Assembly (NCBI GenBank): GCA_017552985.1 | Contig: JAFZNO010000023.1 | Location: 1 to 64,000 of the forward strand | Direction of reading: 5' to 3' | Length of the DNA stretch: 64,000 bases | DNA from: Lachnospiraceae bacterium | GTDB taxonomy: Bacteria; Bacillota; Clostridia; Lachnospirales; Lachnospiraceae | Shown here: in pieces, positions 55,141 through 63,510 of the stretch | Layout: each line of letters starts with the position of its first letter | Numbering within the stretch: the stretch's first letter is position 1 | Made by a program: the position numbers and the translations under genes | The notes under the pieces: model-generated | Databases searched by the model: none | What the model was told of the DNA's origin: nothing | The model's input: only the letters and a program-made list of their open reading frames with translations

Positions 55141-58100
55141 TTGAAGAAGGGACAGAAAAAGAAGTTCAAGAGGATCTTGTTATGGATGCTTGCTTTCGTG
55201 ACGTTCGTTTTTGCATGGGCGTATGACGCTCCCGTGGTAAAGGCGGCTAACGGGACAATGACGGTTACGAACGACGTATTTAATCGATATACCATAACTT
55301 TTACCCCCATGTCTGGCACTTTCGCAGCCAGCATGGATGTTAAGGATGCTCAGGGCAGAGTAGTTGCATCTAAGGATTATACTGCCTTGGGAGGAGTAAC
55401 GGGTAACTCCTTCGATCTTACTACAGGAGTGCTTGACAAAGGTGTTTATACTTTTACGTTTTATCGTTTTAAATGGCCCGGAAATCTTTATTCCGTGGAA
55501 TTGTATTATCAAAAAACTTTTACCGTGACAGACTCGCTTCCGGAGGAATTGGAAGGCGGCCCCGGAGACTATAAGAATCCTGAATTTGTGGTACAGCCTC
55601 ATTTTGAAGGGGAAGATTATTCTACCTTATGTTATGAAGTGAATTGTGCAACCGTATACGTAAGCCTGTATCGCGGGGATGAATTGGTTGAGACGATCTC
55701 GAGCGGCCTTAAGGGTGCAGGGAAACGGTACAGCATGTTTACCAGCGCGGGCGGAACCTATTACTTAAAAGGAACGGCGTATGAGGGGGCTGAGTTTGTG
55801 AGCGAAAGCTTTACGGCGGAGCCTAAATTTACACAACAGCCGACCATTACGTCCGACTACAAATTCGTTGAGTTTGATTGGGTATATTTATATGCGGAGA
55901 GAGTAGAATTACGCGATGCTTCCACGCATGAGGTTATCCAGGGGAGTGACAGGGAAACAAAAAAACTGTCTCTGATAGGTGCTTATGGAAGAAACTGCTA
56001 TGTTTACGTGAGGGGAAAACGTACCGGGGCGGAGATTCGAAGTGAAGTCTTTTCCGTCCCGGAGATGCTGTATTTTGCAGTATCGCCGACGCATTCCGCG
56101 TCGAGCCCGAATTATAATTTTAGGGTATCGGTGCGTAATAATGATAAGCTTTTTGGAGTGTCATATCTGGAGCAGGTAGGGACGGGGAAGAAAAACATCT
56201 TGCCCAAGGGCGAGCATAATAGCTATGTCATTGACCCGAACGAGTATTCCTCGGATTGGCTTGGAACTGTGTGCCAAATCAGAGTGGAAGATTATAATTA
56301 TGGAACGCTGATTAGTGAACAGTTTCTGTTTGACAAAACCTTCCCCGTGACTTACCACGGCGGACTTACCTATTGGAATTATTGGCCTGTTAATCATTCG
56401 CCGAGTAACGAGAGTACGCTCTACTTTGTGAAAGGAGAAAAGGCCCTAAACAGATCCCAAGAGAATAATCAGGGAGAAACGTTTGCCGGATGGTTTACGG
56501 ATGAAGATTTCATGACGCCTTATGATTTCAACGTTCCTGTCACGGCAGGCTTTGACCTTTACGCAAAGTGGGTGCCCATTACGGGAACCATTGGCAACGT
56601 CATGGTGGAAGGGATTAAGGGAGAGGAAATTACACCCGTTACCTTGGAAATTCGCTTAAAAGGCGCCGAGTTTAGCAGATATGACTCCGATAGCGTTATC
56701 AGGGATTTTATGAGTTCCAATTTGCCGGAGGGTCTGCGGTTTGGCAACGTCACTTATGATCAAAATGACAAGTCGCATCTCTGGGTTCAGATTGTGGGAA
56801 CGCCTGCGAAGGTTGGGAGCGGGACCATTTCGATGAATCTTGGCAGCTATGCCACTAACGCTGACGGCAGCATCCGTATTACGGGAAATGAAAATGCCCG
56901 GTTTCTGATCACTTCACCGGCAGATACGATCTCCACGATTGAGATCAACGACCAGCCGGAAAAAATTTACGGCAATCAGATTCCCTATAAGGATCAGGGG
57001 ATTGGTACGGTGCTTAAGGATTATCGGGTGGACAGCCTTACCTGGTATATGGGGAACACAAAACTTTCAGATGAGTATCAATTTACGCCAAATCAAGCTT
57101 ACGTCGCAAAGTATGAGGTCAGCATTACGGATGACAACAAGCGCTTTGCGGGCAACGCCGCGGCGAAGATCAATGGCAGCTCTGATGGCTTAAAGGTTAC
57201 GATTTCGGAAGATTACAAGAGCGCCGTAATTGAAAGAACCATGAAGGCAATTGACGGCAGGCCGGAGTTCAAGATTCTTTATCGCCATGAGGACGGATAT
57301 CCCATCGACGTGGCGGAGCCTACCATAGATCTCGGCGAGGTTACGCTGGCTTCGGAAGTGATTCAGGAGAATTTGATCTTTGGGGATGATGCCTTTTTAT
57401 TCACGGGTTGGATCATCGATGGCGTTCATTACGCGCCGGGTGATATTTACGAGCTGAAGCGTGACGTGGTGGCGTTTGCACAGTTTGACGGTTCGAGACA
57501 GTTAATCAGGCACGGCCTTAAGGAGAATGAAGTATCTGAGCCGGAGGAGATTACTGGCGTTTACATTCATGGAGGAAACTATCCTGATGATTGGTCGGTA
57601 CCCGTAAACAAGGAATTTGCAGGATGGTATTCCGAGTCGGATAATAAGGTACATGGAATTTGGGAAGGAATTGACGGCCAGGATAATTCCGTCATTCACC
57701 TTTATCCTGTTTGGAGCGCAGAGGACACCGCGGAGTTAGAGGAGGTGCAGGGATTTATGCCCGTACCGATGGAGGGCGAGACGGCCTCTTTGGACGGGAT
57801 CAGCTTTTGGTGGGCTGACGCAACGAAGAAGGAAGATTATGCGTATGTTTTGAATGCCAGGAATGGTAACGTTTATTACGTTTCTTCCGCGGAACTGGAG
57901 AATCAGGCCCAGGAATTCCTTTCCGCACAAAATGGCTGGTATTATAACGGTACGAAGTTTAACGGAAAGTTTGAAGCGGGCAAGGAATATACGTTAAGAC
58001 TCTATCTGACGGCAGGCTATTCGTATCATTTTGACGAGAATTCTTACGTCGCATTCCGAAGGAACACCAATGACAAGAATAAAACCTACGGAACGCTGAC

Positions 58101-59937
58101 CGTCATGGAGGACAGTGATAACCAGATCGCACTGATGGAAGTAACCTATACGGCAAAGAAGATTCCGGTGGAAATGGCTCGGGTATCCGTAGAGATCAAC
58201 GGCAAGCCAGTGCTTGGCGAGAATATTTTTGTGCCGGAAGTCTTTGGAAATACGGCAGTAGGTTATACGCTGGAAGTGGATAGCTGGTATGAGGACGATC
58301 TGGATGAAAACACGGAGTATCCTTGGTATTATAACTGGATGACGGGACTGGAATATTGCGGTAAGGAAACCTTCGAGGACAACACGGCCTATGAGACGAC
58401 GCTGACGTTTACCGCAAAGGAAGGGTATAAATTCCCAGAGATCAAGACCAATGAGGATCTGGCCGCCTTCCTTCACGTGGAGATGGATTATGAAACCGTG
58501 CCCGTGAAGTCGGCGGAGGGAAATCAGACGGTTTATTACACTTTGCCGTTGTATAATGATCCCACGGAAGAGGAACTTACCGTGCTGGTATACTATATTG
58601 CGGGAGTGCCCAAGATTAACGACGTGAGGATTACTTTTGACCACCCGGGCATTGGAATGAGCCTTGCGAATGCAAATGTTTCCTGCAACGCGATAACGGG
58701 ATATGGTACTTCGAAGTATGACCTGACCATAGGTAACGGCGGCCATTGGATCAACGGCGACGGCAGCACCTCTGGCAGGATAGAAGCAGGTGGAACCTAT
58801 GCCTTTGACATGACGCTGACGGCGGAAGGCGGAGCCCTATTCGTGGATTCGCCAAGGTTTGTGATCACGGACGGACATAAGCAGTATCCCATCTTTAGCG
58901 AGAATTTGGGCTACGGTTACGTGGCTGAGACGTCAGAAGGGAAGGATGAGATTCATTTAAGGGTCTACGTGACGCTGGACGAGTTTTACTTTAACGAGAA
59001 TTATGACGAGAACCTGGCGGTTACCAAGAAATCCCTAACGCTGTTCGACACCATCACGATCGACTTTAAGGTGCCGGCGACGGCATTGGAAGGTTACCAC
59101 GATCCCTACCTTATCGTGCTGCAAAATGGCGCTGAGACAAAGCTTACGGACTACAGGGAGGATAATGGTCTCTTGATCTTTAGCTACCGCGTTGCGCCGC
59201 ATCAGATGGGCGACGACGCGACGGCAGTGCCGCACGCTCTGAACGCGGCCGGAGAGGACGTGAAGGGTGCAGCGTTTTCTTATTCCGTTGCGGAATATTG
59301 CTACAACATGTTGAACAAGGAAACTTATCAGACAGATGCGTACGCAAAGTTAAGAAGGCTTCTGGTGGACATCCTGCTCTACGGCGACGCGGCGCAGACT
59401 TACGCGGGCTACAAGACGGATACTCTTGTGAGCCGTGATTTGACGGAAACCCAGCGTGCCATGGGAACGGACGTAGGCATTGAGATGAGCTATGAAAACG
59501 TAAAGGAAAAGTTCTTTGCAACGGTGAGCGAGGCAGAGGAGCTGGCGAGCATGGAGGCAGCCGCGCTTTACCTTGAGGCGGCGGTGAACATTCAGTTTAA
59601 GTATTTGGCGAGCAACCTTTCGGGACTTCGCGTGGTGGTTACCGGGGACGCAGACGGAACGGAAGTGCTTGGCGAGTACGCGGCGGACGGAACCCTGATC
59701 GACGCCAAGGGCCGCTATTACGTAAACTTTGGCGGCCTGAACGCTGGTCAGATGCGAAAGACGGTTTACGCGACGGTGATGCAGGGCGACAAAAAGGTCA
59801 GCAACACGTACCGCTACAGCATTGAATCCTATGCGGCATCGATGAGGACGGATGAAGGTACCACGCCGCTTGACAAGCTGCTCGACGCGATGATGCATTA
59901 CGGCGACTCCGCTGCTGCTTACGCAGGCAATAATTAA
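55141..59937 (+). CDS. Large surface protein with InlB-type repeats and the shared C-terminal domain
   Basis: A 1598-residue secreted protein. The start is taken as TTG 55141: GAGGG lies 8 nt upstream, no ATG or GTG is available before the signal peptide, and the result begins MKKGQKKKFKRILLWMLAFV, a good signal sequence ending near VVKAA (residue 33). The frame itself extends upstream over the receiver gene. Residues 35-400 are Ig-like repeats. InlB B-repeat/Flg_new-type segments are at about 400-480 (TFAGWFTDEDFMTPYDFNVP, DLYAKW), 710-785 (FLFTGWIIDG) and 780-860 (FAGWYSESDNKVHGIWEGID). Further beta-rich domains follow. Residues about 1290-1598 are the shared domain. A long adhesive stalk is a reasonable guess. 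Confidence 0.83.
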   Translation: MKKGQKKKFKRILLWMLAFVTFVFAWAYDAPVVKAANGTMTVTNDVFNRYTITFTPMSGTFAASMDVKDAQGRVVASKDYTALGGVTGNSFDLTTGVLDKGVYTFTFYRFKWPGNLYSVELYYQKTFTVTDSLPEELEGGPGDYKNPEFVVQPHFEGEDYSTLCYEVNCATVYVSLYRGDELVETISSGLKGAGKRYSMFTSAGGTYYLKGTAYEGAEFVSESFTAEPKFTQQPTITSDYKFVEFDWVYLYAERVELRDASTHEVIQGSDRETKKLSLIGAYGRNCYVYVRGKRTGAEIRSEVFSVPEMLYFAVSPTHSASSPNYNFRVSVRNNDKLFGVSYLEQVGTGKKNILPKGEHNSYVIDPNEYSSDWLGTVCQIRVEDYNYGTLISEQFLFDKTFPVTYHGGLTYWNYWPVNHSPSNESTLYFVKGEKALNRSQENNQGETFAGWFTDEDFMTPYDFNVPVTAGFDLYAKWVPITGTIGNVMVEGIKGEEITPVTLEIRLKGAEFSRYDSDSVIRDFMSSNLPEGLRFGNVTYDQNDKSHLWVQIVGTPAKVGSGTISMNLGSYATNADGSIRITGNENARFLITSPADTISTIEINDQPEKIYGNQIPYKDQGIGTVLKDYRVDSLTWYMGNTKLSDEYQFTPNQAYVAKYEVSITDDNKRFAGNAAAKINGSSDGLKVTISEDYKSAVIERTMKAIDGRPEFKILYRHEDGYPIDVAEPTIDLGEVTLASEVIQENLIFGDDAFLFTGWIIDGVHYAPGDIYELKRDVVAFAQFDGSRQLIRHGLKENEVSEPEEITGVYIHGGNYPDDWSVPVNKEFAGWYSESDNKVHGIWEGIDGQDNSVIHLYPVWSAEDTAELEEVQGFMPVPMEGETASLDGISFWWADATKKEDYAYVLNARNGNVYYVSSAELENQAQEFLSAQNGWYYNGTKFNGKFEAGKEYTLRLYLTAGYSYHFDENSYVAFRRNTNDKNKTYGTLTVMEDSDNQIALMEVTYTAKKIPVEMARVSVEINGKPVLGENIFVPEVFGNTAVGYTLEVDSWYEDDLDENTEYPWYYNWMTGLEYCGKETFEDNTAYETTLTFTAKEGYKFPEIKTNEDLAAFLHVEMDYETVPVKSAEGNQTVYYTLPLYNDPTEEELTVLVYYIAGVPKINDVRITFDHPGIGMSLANANVSCNAITGYGTSKYDLTIGNGGHWINGDGSTSGRIEAGGTYAFDMTLTAEGGALFVDSPRFVITDGHKQYPIFSENLGYGYVAETSEGKDEIHLRVYVTLDEFYFNENYDENLAVTKKSLTLFDTITIDFKVPATALEGYHDPYLIVLQNGAETKLTDYREDNGLLIFSYRVAPHQMGDDATAVPHALNAAGEDVKGAAFSYSVAEYCYNMLNKETYQTDAYAKLRRLLVDILLYGDAAQTYAGYKTDTLVSRDLTETQRAMGTDVGIEMSYENVKEKFFATVSEAEELASMEAAALYLEAAVNIQFKYLASNLSGLRVVVTGDADGTEVLGEYAADGTLIDAKGRYYVNFGGLNAGQMRKTVYATVMQGDKKVSNTYRYSIESYAASMRTDEGTTPLDKLLDAMMHYGDSAAAYAGNN

Positions 59938-59947
59938 ATTTATCCCT

Positions 59948-59983
59948 AAACAGGGTCACGGCTAGGCCGCGACCCTGTTTTTT
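59948..59983 (+). terminator. Terminator after the 1598-aa protein gene
   Basis: Fourteen-base arms with one mismatch (59948-59961 with 59967-59980), then a T run of six. Confidence 0.88.
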
Positions 59984-60171
59984 AGTTTAAAAACACGAAA
60001 ACGATTTACTAAAACAATATATATTTAATAAAAACGATTTAAATAATTAAATTTTAATAAAACAATTGAACTCGCAATAGATGTATGGTACAATCAATTA
60101 ACAGAAAATAAATAATTAACATACTGAGTATTCTGACAATAATATGAAGAATTGAGAAAGGAGATGCTGGT
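59984..60171 (+). other. A+T-rich leader
   Basis: A markedly A+T-rich stretch with repeated ACGATTTA and AATAATTAA words before the second hydrolase-like gene. It holds one good promoter but no gene. Confidence 0.6.
60066..60094 (+). promoter_or_regulatory. Promoter of the second hydrolase-like gene
   Basis: TTGAAC (60066-60071), 17 bp, TACAAT (60089-60094). The leader to the ATG is about 70 nt. Confidence 0.7.
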
Positions 60172-62550
60172 ATGGATAATAGATGGAAGCCTAAAAGAAG
60201 AATTCAAGTTGTCATCGCCGTGATGACAATGGCGATTATAATGATGGTCCCTAAAGTTGTAAAAGCGGCGGACTTGTCGCCGGAAGCGATTTATCAGATC
60301 ATGACTTCAAAGCAGACGGAGTATTATGAGGGTAGAACTTGGACTGACGCGAACAGCTATGCATGGGAAGGCGGCATTTATTCCAATGGTATGGGATGTG
60401 CCGCGTTTGCATTTATTTTGAGCGATGCGGCATTTGGGACGATGCAGGCAAGAGTGTTGGCTGACGTCAGTTTTGACGCAATCCGGCCGGGAGACATTTT
60501 GAGAATAAGCAATGACACGCACTACGTGATCGTATTACAGAAGCTGGATGACCAAGTGGTGGTGGCGGAAGCAAATTATAATAATGCCGTCCACTGGGGA
60601 AGAGTGATCACGAAGGCTGAGCTGGATAACCCCAACAAATCACAGTTGAACAGTTTGAATTATATCATTACAAGATATCCAACGGATCCGGCCGATCACC
60701 AGTTTGAGGTGTTGAACAGAAATGGAAATACGGCAACCATTCATTGTTGGGAATGCGGCTTGACGACTACGGCGACGATGCCTGGTGAGGTGAAGGCATA
60801 TTTCATGGGAAGCGGAGACAGCTCTTATGGGACAAAGTCGGCGTTGCTCCTGCAGATTGGCGATTGCGTGAAGTATTGGTGGTATTGTGGTTATGCCTAT
60901 AGTGACGCGGCAATCGAGACGGAAATCTCCAACGGCGACGTCGCAACGTTCACTAACGGAGCGACGAAGGTTGCGGGAGCCATGGGCAGGATCGAAGCGA
61001 AGGGAAACGGCACCGCTACGTTGACCGTCCGCAATTCCTGCGATCATTCGCTTTTGCTTTCCATACCAATTACGGTGGGTGGTGACGCAGAATTGAAGGG
61101 TAAGGTCGAGATCAGCGGAGAATATAAGTGTGGAAAAACCTTGACGGCGAATCTGGTGAACTGCAATTATCCGTTAGAAGCTCTGACAATCTGTTGGGCA
61201 AGAAAAGATTACGCTTACGTGATCGGAAATGGGCAAACCTACGTGCTGCAGGACAGTGACCTTGGCGGCATGATTTATTGTTATGCCATTAGGGAGGGAC
61301 AAGCAGGAAATGAGTTTATTTTCAGTCAGTACACTCCCGTGATCGTAATTGGAGACGGACCGGCGGCACCCATGGATCTCATCGCGGTTGAGCCGAGTTC
61401 ACCTGGTGCAGCTGACGGACAGATCTGGGGCGTTGACTCGACGATGGAATATGCAAACAATGCAAGCTTTGGTAATTCCGTGAAGTGTACCGGGACCTCG
61501 GTAAAGGGATTGGCAGCCGGCACTTATTACGTGAGAGTGGCAGCGACGGTTGGCGCAAAAGCAGGAGAAGCGGCGGTTGTCGTAATCCCGTCTTGCATCC
61601 AGTCTTCCGGAGAAGGAAATGCCTCGGGGACGGATCTTAAGATCTCCAAGAAAGCAATCAGACTTCAGGATACTCTGGCAATCGACTTTAAGGTTCCAAA
61701 ATCTGCAATTGAAGGAACGTATCAGAATCCGTACCTGCTGGTGTTGCAAAATGAATCCATGCACGTGATCACTGAATACGACGTGGTGGGAGATTACTTC
61801 GTCTTTACCTACCGCGTGGCTCCGCACATGATCGGTGAGGAAGTGACGGTTATACCGCATGCGACCGGCAGTGACGGGACGGACGTAACGGGCAGTTCCT
61901 TCCGGTATTCCGTGGCAAATTACTGTTACAACATGCTTAACAAATCCAATTATCAGGGCGAACAGTATGCAAGCTTTAGAAAACTTTTGGTGGATATCCT
62001 GATCTACGGCGATGCGGCACAGACTTACGTGAATTACAAGACGAATGAACTGGCAAGCCGTAACCTGACGAGTGCGCAGCGCGCCATGGGAACGGACGTC
62101 ACTCAGATAATGACGTATAAGAGCGTGAAGAAATCTGATTACGCAAACGTGGAGGCAGAGAACAAGCTGGCCACGGTATCGACGGTGGCGCTGTATCTCG
62201 AGTCTGCAGTAAACATTCGATACAAGGTGGAAGCGGCTAACGCGGAGAACCTTCGCTTGGTGATCACGGACGGTACAAACGTACTCGATGAAATGGCGCT
62301 GATTGGAAACGCCAAGGATTCGCAGGGAAGATATATCGTTGACGTTAAACGCCTGAATGCAAATCAGATGAAGAAAACCGTTTATGCAACGGTAATGCTG
62401 GGCAATCAAAAGGTTAGCAACACGTATCGCTACAGCATCGAATCCTACGCGGCGGCCAAAAAGGGTATGGGAGACGTGAAACTCGAAAACCTGCTTGACT
62501 CCATGATGCGTTATGGTAATTCGGCCATAGAGTACGTCAATGGAAATTAA
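60172..62550 (+). CDS. Secreted Cys/His hydrolase-like protein with the shared C-terminal domain (copy 2)
   Basis: A 792-residue secreted protein paralogous to the one at 48565 along its whole length. The signal peptide ends near residue 30 (VVKAAD). The papain-like part has Cys76 in GMGCAAFAF, His117 in NDTHYVIVLQ and VVVAEANY; SDAAFGTMQARVL is shared with copy 1 almost word for word. A CWEC pair follows, again as in copy 1 (CADC), then Ig-like domains (VEISGEYKCGKTLTANLVNC) and an extra domain of about 80 residues absent from copy 1 (VEPSSPGAADGQIWGVDST). Residues 488-792 are the shared domain in its most diverged form (KKAIRLQDTLAIDF). Confidence 0.82.
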   Translation: MDNRWKPKRRIQVVIAVMTMAIIMMVPKVVKAADLSPEAIYQIMTSKQTEYYEGRTWTDANSYAWEGGIYSNGMGCAAFAFILSDAAFGTMQARVLADVSFDAIRPGDILRISNDTHYVIVLQKLDDQVVVAEANYNNAVHWGRVITKAELDNPNKSQLNSLNYIITRYPTDPADHQFEVLNRNGNTATIHCWECGLTTTATMPGEVKAYFMGSGDSSYGTKSALLLQIGDCVKYWWYCGYAYSDAAIETEISNGDVATFTNGATKVAGAMGRIEAKGNGTATLTVRNSCDHSLLLSIPITVGGDAELKGKVEISGEYKCGKTLTANLVNCNYPLEALTICWARKDYAYVIGNGQTYVLQDSDLGGMIYCYAIREGQAGNEFIFSQYTPVIVIGDGPAAPMDLIAVEPSSPGAADGQIWGVDSTMEYANNASFGNSVKCTGTSVKGLAAGTYYVRVAATVGAKAGEAAVVVIPSCIQSSGEGNASGTDLKISKKAIRLQDTLAIDFKVPKSAIEGTYQNPYLLVLQNESMHVITEYDVVGDYFVFTYRVAPHMIGEEVTVIPHATGSDGTDVTGSSFRYSVANYCYNMLNKSNYQGEQYASFRKLLVDILIYGDAAQTYVNYKTNELASRNLTSAQRAMGTDVTQIMTYKSVKKSDYANVEAENKLATVSTVALYLESAVNIRYKVEAANAENLRLVITDGTNVLDEMALIGNAKDSQGRYIVDVKRLNANQMKKTVYATVMLGNQKVSNTYRYSIESYAAAKKGMGDVKLENLLDSMMRYGNSAIEYVNGN

Positions 62551-62564
62551 GGGAACCGAGGGTA

Positions 62565-62593
62565 TTGCAAAACAGAGCAAATGTCAGTATAAT
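62565..62593 (+). promoter_or_regulatory. Promoter of the lipoprotein gene
   Basis: TTGCAA (62565-62570), 17 bp, TATAAT (62588-62593). A hairpin begins four bases after the -10. Confidence 0.7.
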
Positions 62594-62596
62594 GTC

Positions 62597-62637
62597 TACG
62601 GAGCGTGATTTGAACTTTAGAGTTTACGCGCTCCGTA
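62597..62637 (+). promoter_or_regulatory. Leader hairpin before the lipoprotein gene
   Basis: A perfect 9-bp stem (62597-62605 with 62629-62637) with a 23-nt loop at the very 5' end of the expected transcript. No T run follows. It may stabilise the mRNA or regulate it. Confidence 0.5.
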
Positions 62638-62664
62638 ATCATTTATGCTTTGGGAGAAAAAGAA

Positions 62665-63159
62665 ATGAAAAGAAGAACAAAGATATTGACTAGTTTGCTG
62701 ATGACGGTTGTTTTGTCATGCATGCTCGCTGCCTGCTCTGGATGCGGAACTGCGGATGGTGAGGATTCGCAGGAGGTTACGGCGACGGAGTCTTCCGTTT
62801 CCCAGACGGATGCGCCTGCTGCAACGGACGCACCTGTGGTGACGGACGCGCCTACAGTGACGGATGCGCCTGCTGCAACGGACGCACCTGCTGCAACGGA
62901 TGCCCCTGAGGCAACCAAGGAACCTGCGGTGACGGATGCCCCTGAGGCAACCAAGGAACCTGCGGTGACGGATGCCCCTGCTACAACTAAGGAGCCTGCG
63001 GTGACGGATGCCCCCGCTGCAACTAAGGAGCCTAAGGCAACGGAGGAACCTAAGGCGACGGAAAAGCCAACGGAGACGCCTGCAACGACGGTGGATCCGG
63101 TAACGACGGAGCTTCCGGAGTATACGCCAACACCAATCATCTTGCCGGATGATGATTGA
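62665..63159 (+). CDS. Low-complexity lipoprotein with TDAP/TKEP repeats
   Basis: A 164-residue lipoprotein. ATG 62665 follows GGGAG by 9 nt. The signal MKRRTKILTSLLMTVVLSCM leads to the lipobox LAAC (Cys24). Nearly all of the mature chain is Thr/Ala/Pro repeats of the types TDAPAA and TKEPAV, ending PILPDDD. It has no folded domain, so it is probably a wall-spanning spacer or a glycosylation substrate. Prolific repeats suggest length variation. Confidence 0.8.
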   Translation: MKRRTKILTSLLMTVVLSCMLAACSGCGTADGEDSQEVTATESSVSQTDAPAATDAPVVTDAPTVTDAPAATDAPAATDAPEATKEPAVTDAPEATKEPAVTDAPATTKEPAVTDAPAATKEPKATEEPKATEKPTETPATTVDPVTTELPEYTPTPIILPDDD

Positions 63160-63162
63160 GAA

Positions 63163-63192
63163 ACGTGTCAGTAGACACGTCCCCGTGACCCA
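63163..63192 (+). repeat. Dispersed 30-bp element, copy B
   Basis: ACGTGTCAGTAGACACGTCC followed by CCGTGACCCA, directly after the lipoprotein stop. It differs from copy A at 33047-33075 by a few bases. Confidence 0.65.
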
Positions 63193-63224
63193 TGAAACAT
63201 AACGTGCTTGTTACAAAAAAACCG

Positions 63225-63253
63225 TAGACTTTAGCTTTAAAAAATGATACACT
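63225..63253 (+). promoter_or_regulatory. Promoter candidate upstream of the second beta-helix gene
   Basis: TAGACT (63225-63230), 17 bp, TACACT (63248-63253). An intrinsic terminator follows 32 bp after the -10. Confidence 0.45.
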
Positions 63254-63284
63254 CTTAAGGGGTGTAGAACGATTTACCCAAAGT

Positions 63285-63325
63285 ATGCCCTGCAGACAAA
63301 AACGAATGTCTGCAGGGTATTTTTA
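63285..63325 (+). terminator. Terminator in the leader of the second beta-helix gene
   Basis: A 14-bp stem (63285-63298 with 63307-63320, one wobble), an 8-nt loop and a T run. It either ends the lipoprotein transcript or attenuates the promoter at 63225. Confidence 0.88.
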
Positions 63326-63510
63326 TTTCGTGCAGTTGTCCGTTTTTAGGAGCGGACGTAACCATATAAAGTTTTTCGTTTCGATATATTTCCGCCAAGG
63401 AGGTGAACAAAGAAAGGAAAGGTGAAACGAAAAGAGGTTAACTGGAAATCATTCTGATCCGGAGCAAGAGTGCCGGATCGACGCTGAAAAGCAGTTTAGG
63501 AGAAAAGACA
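63326..63510 (+). other. Leader region of the second beta-helix gene
   Basis: This 185-bp stretch contains a perfect AAGGAGGTGA anti-16S match near 63397-63406 not followed by a real gene (GTG 63403 gives only 12 codons) and a 7-bp hairpin (63456-63462 with 63473-63479). I could not match it to a known riboswitch. Confidence 0.5.

Noticed and set aside
62643..63140. Minus-strand Val/Ala/Ser repeat protein opposite the lipoprotein
   Set aside because: The + strand has a ribosome binding site, signal peptide and lipobox; the reverse frame is just the mirror of TDAP repeats.
63403..63441. Twelve-codon ORF after a perfect Shine-Dalgarno
   Set aside because: The start overlaps the Shine-Dalgarno itself, the product is short and lysine-rich, and no conserved feature supports it. 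The Shine-Dalgarno match is noted as odd.
63326..63510. c-di-GMP or other known riboswitch in the beta-helix leader
   Set aside because: The hairpin and flanks do not carry the conserved bases of the riboswitch classes I know.
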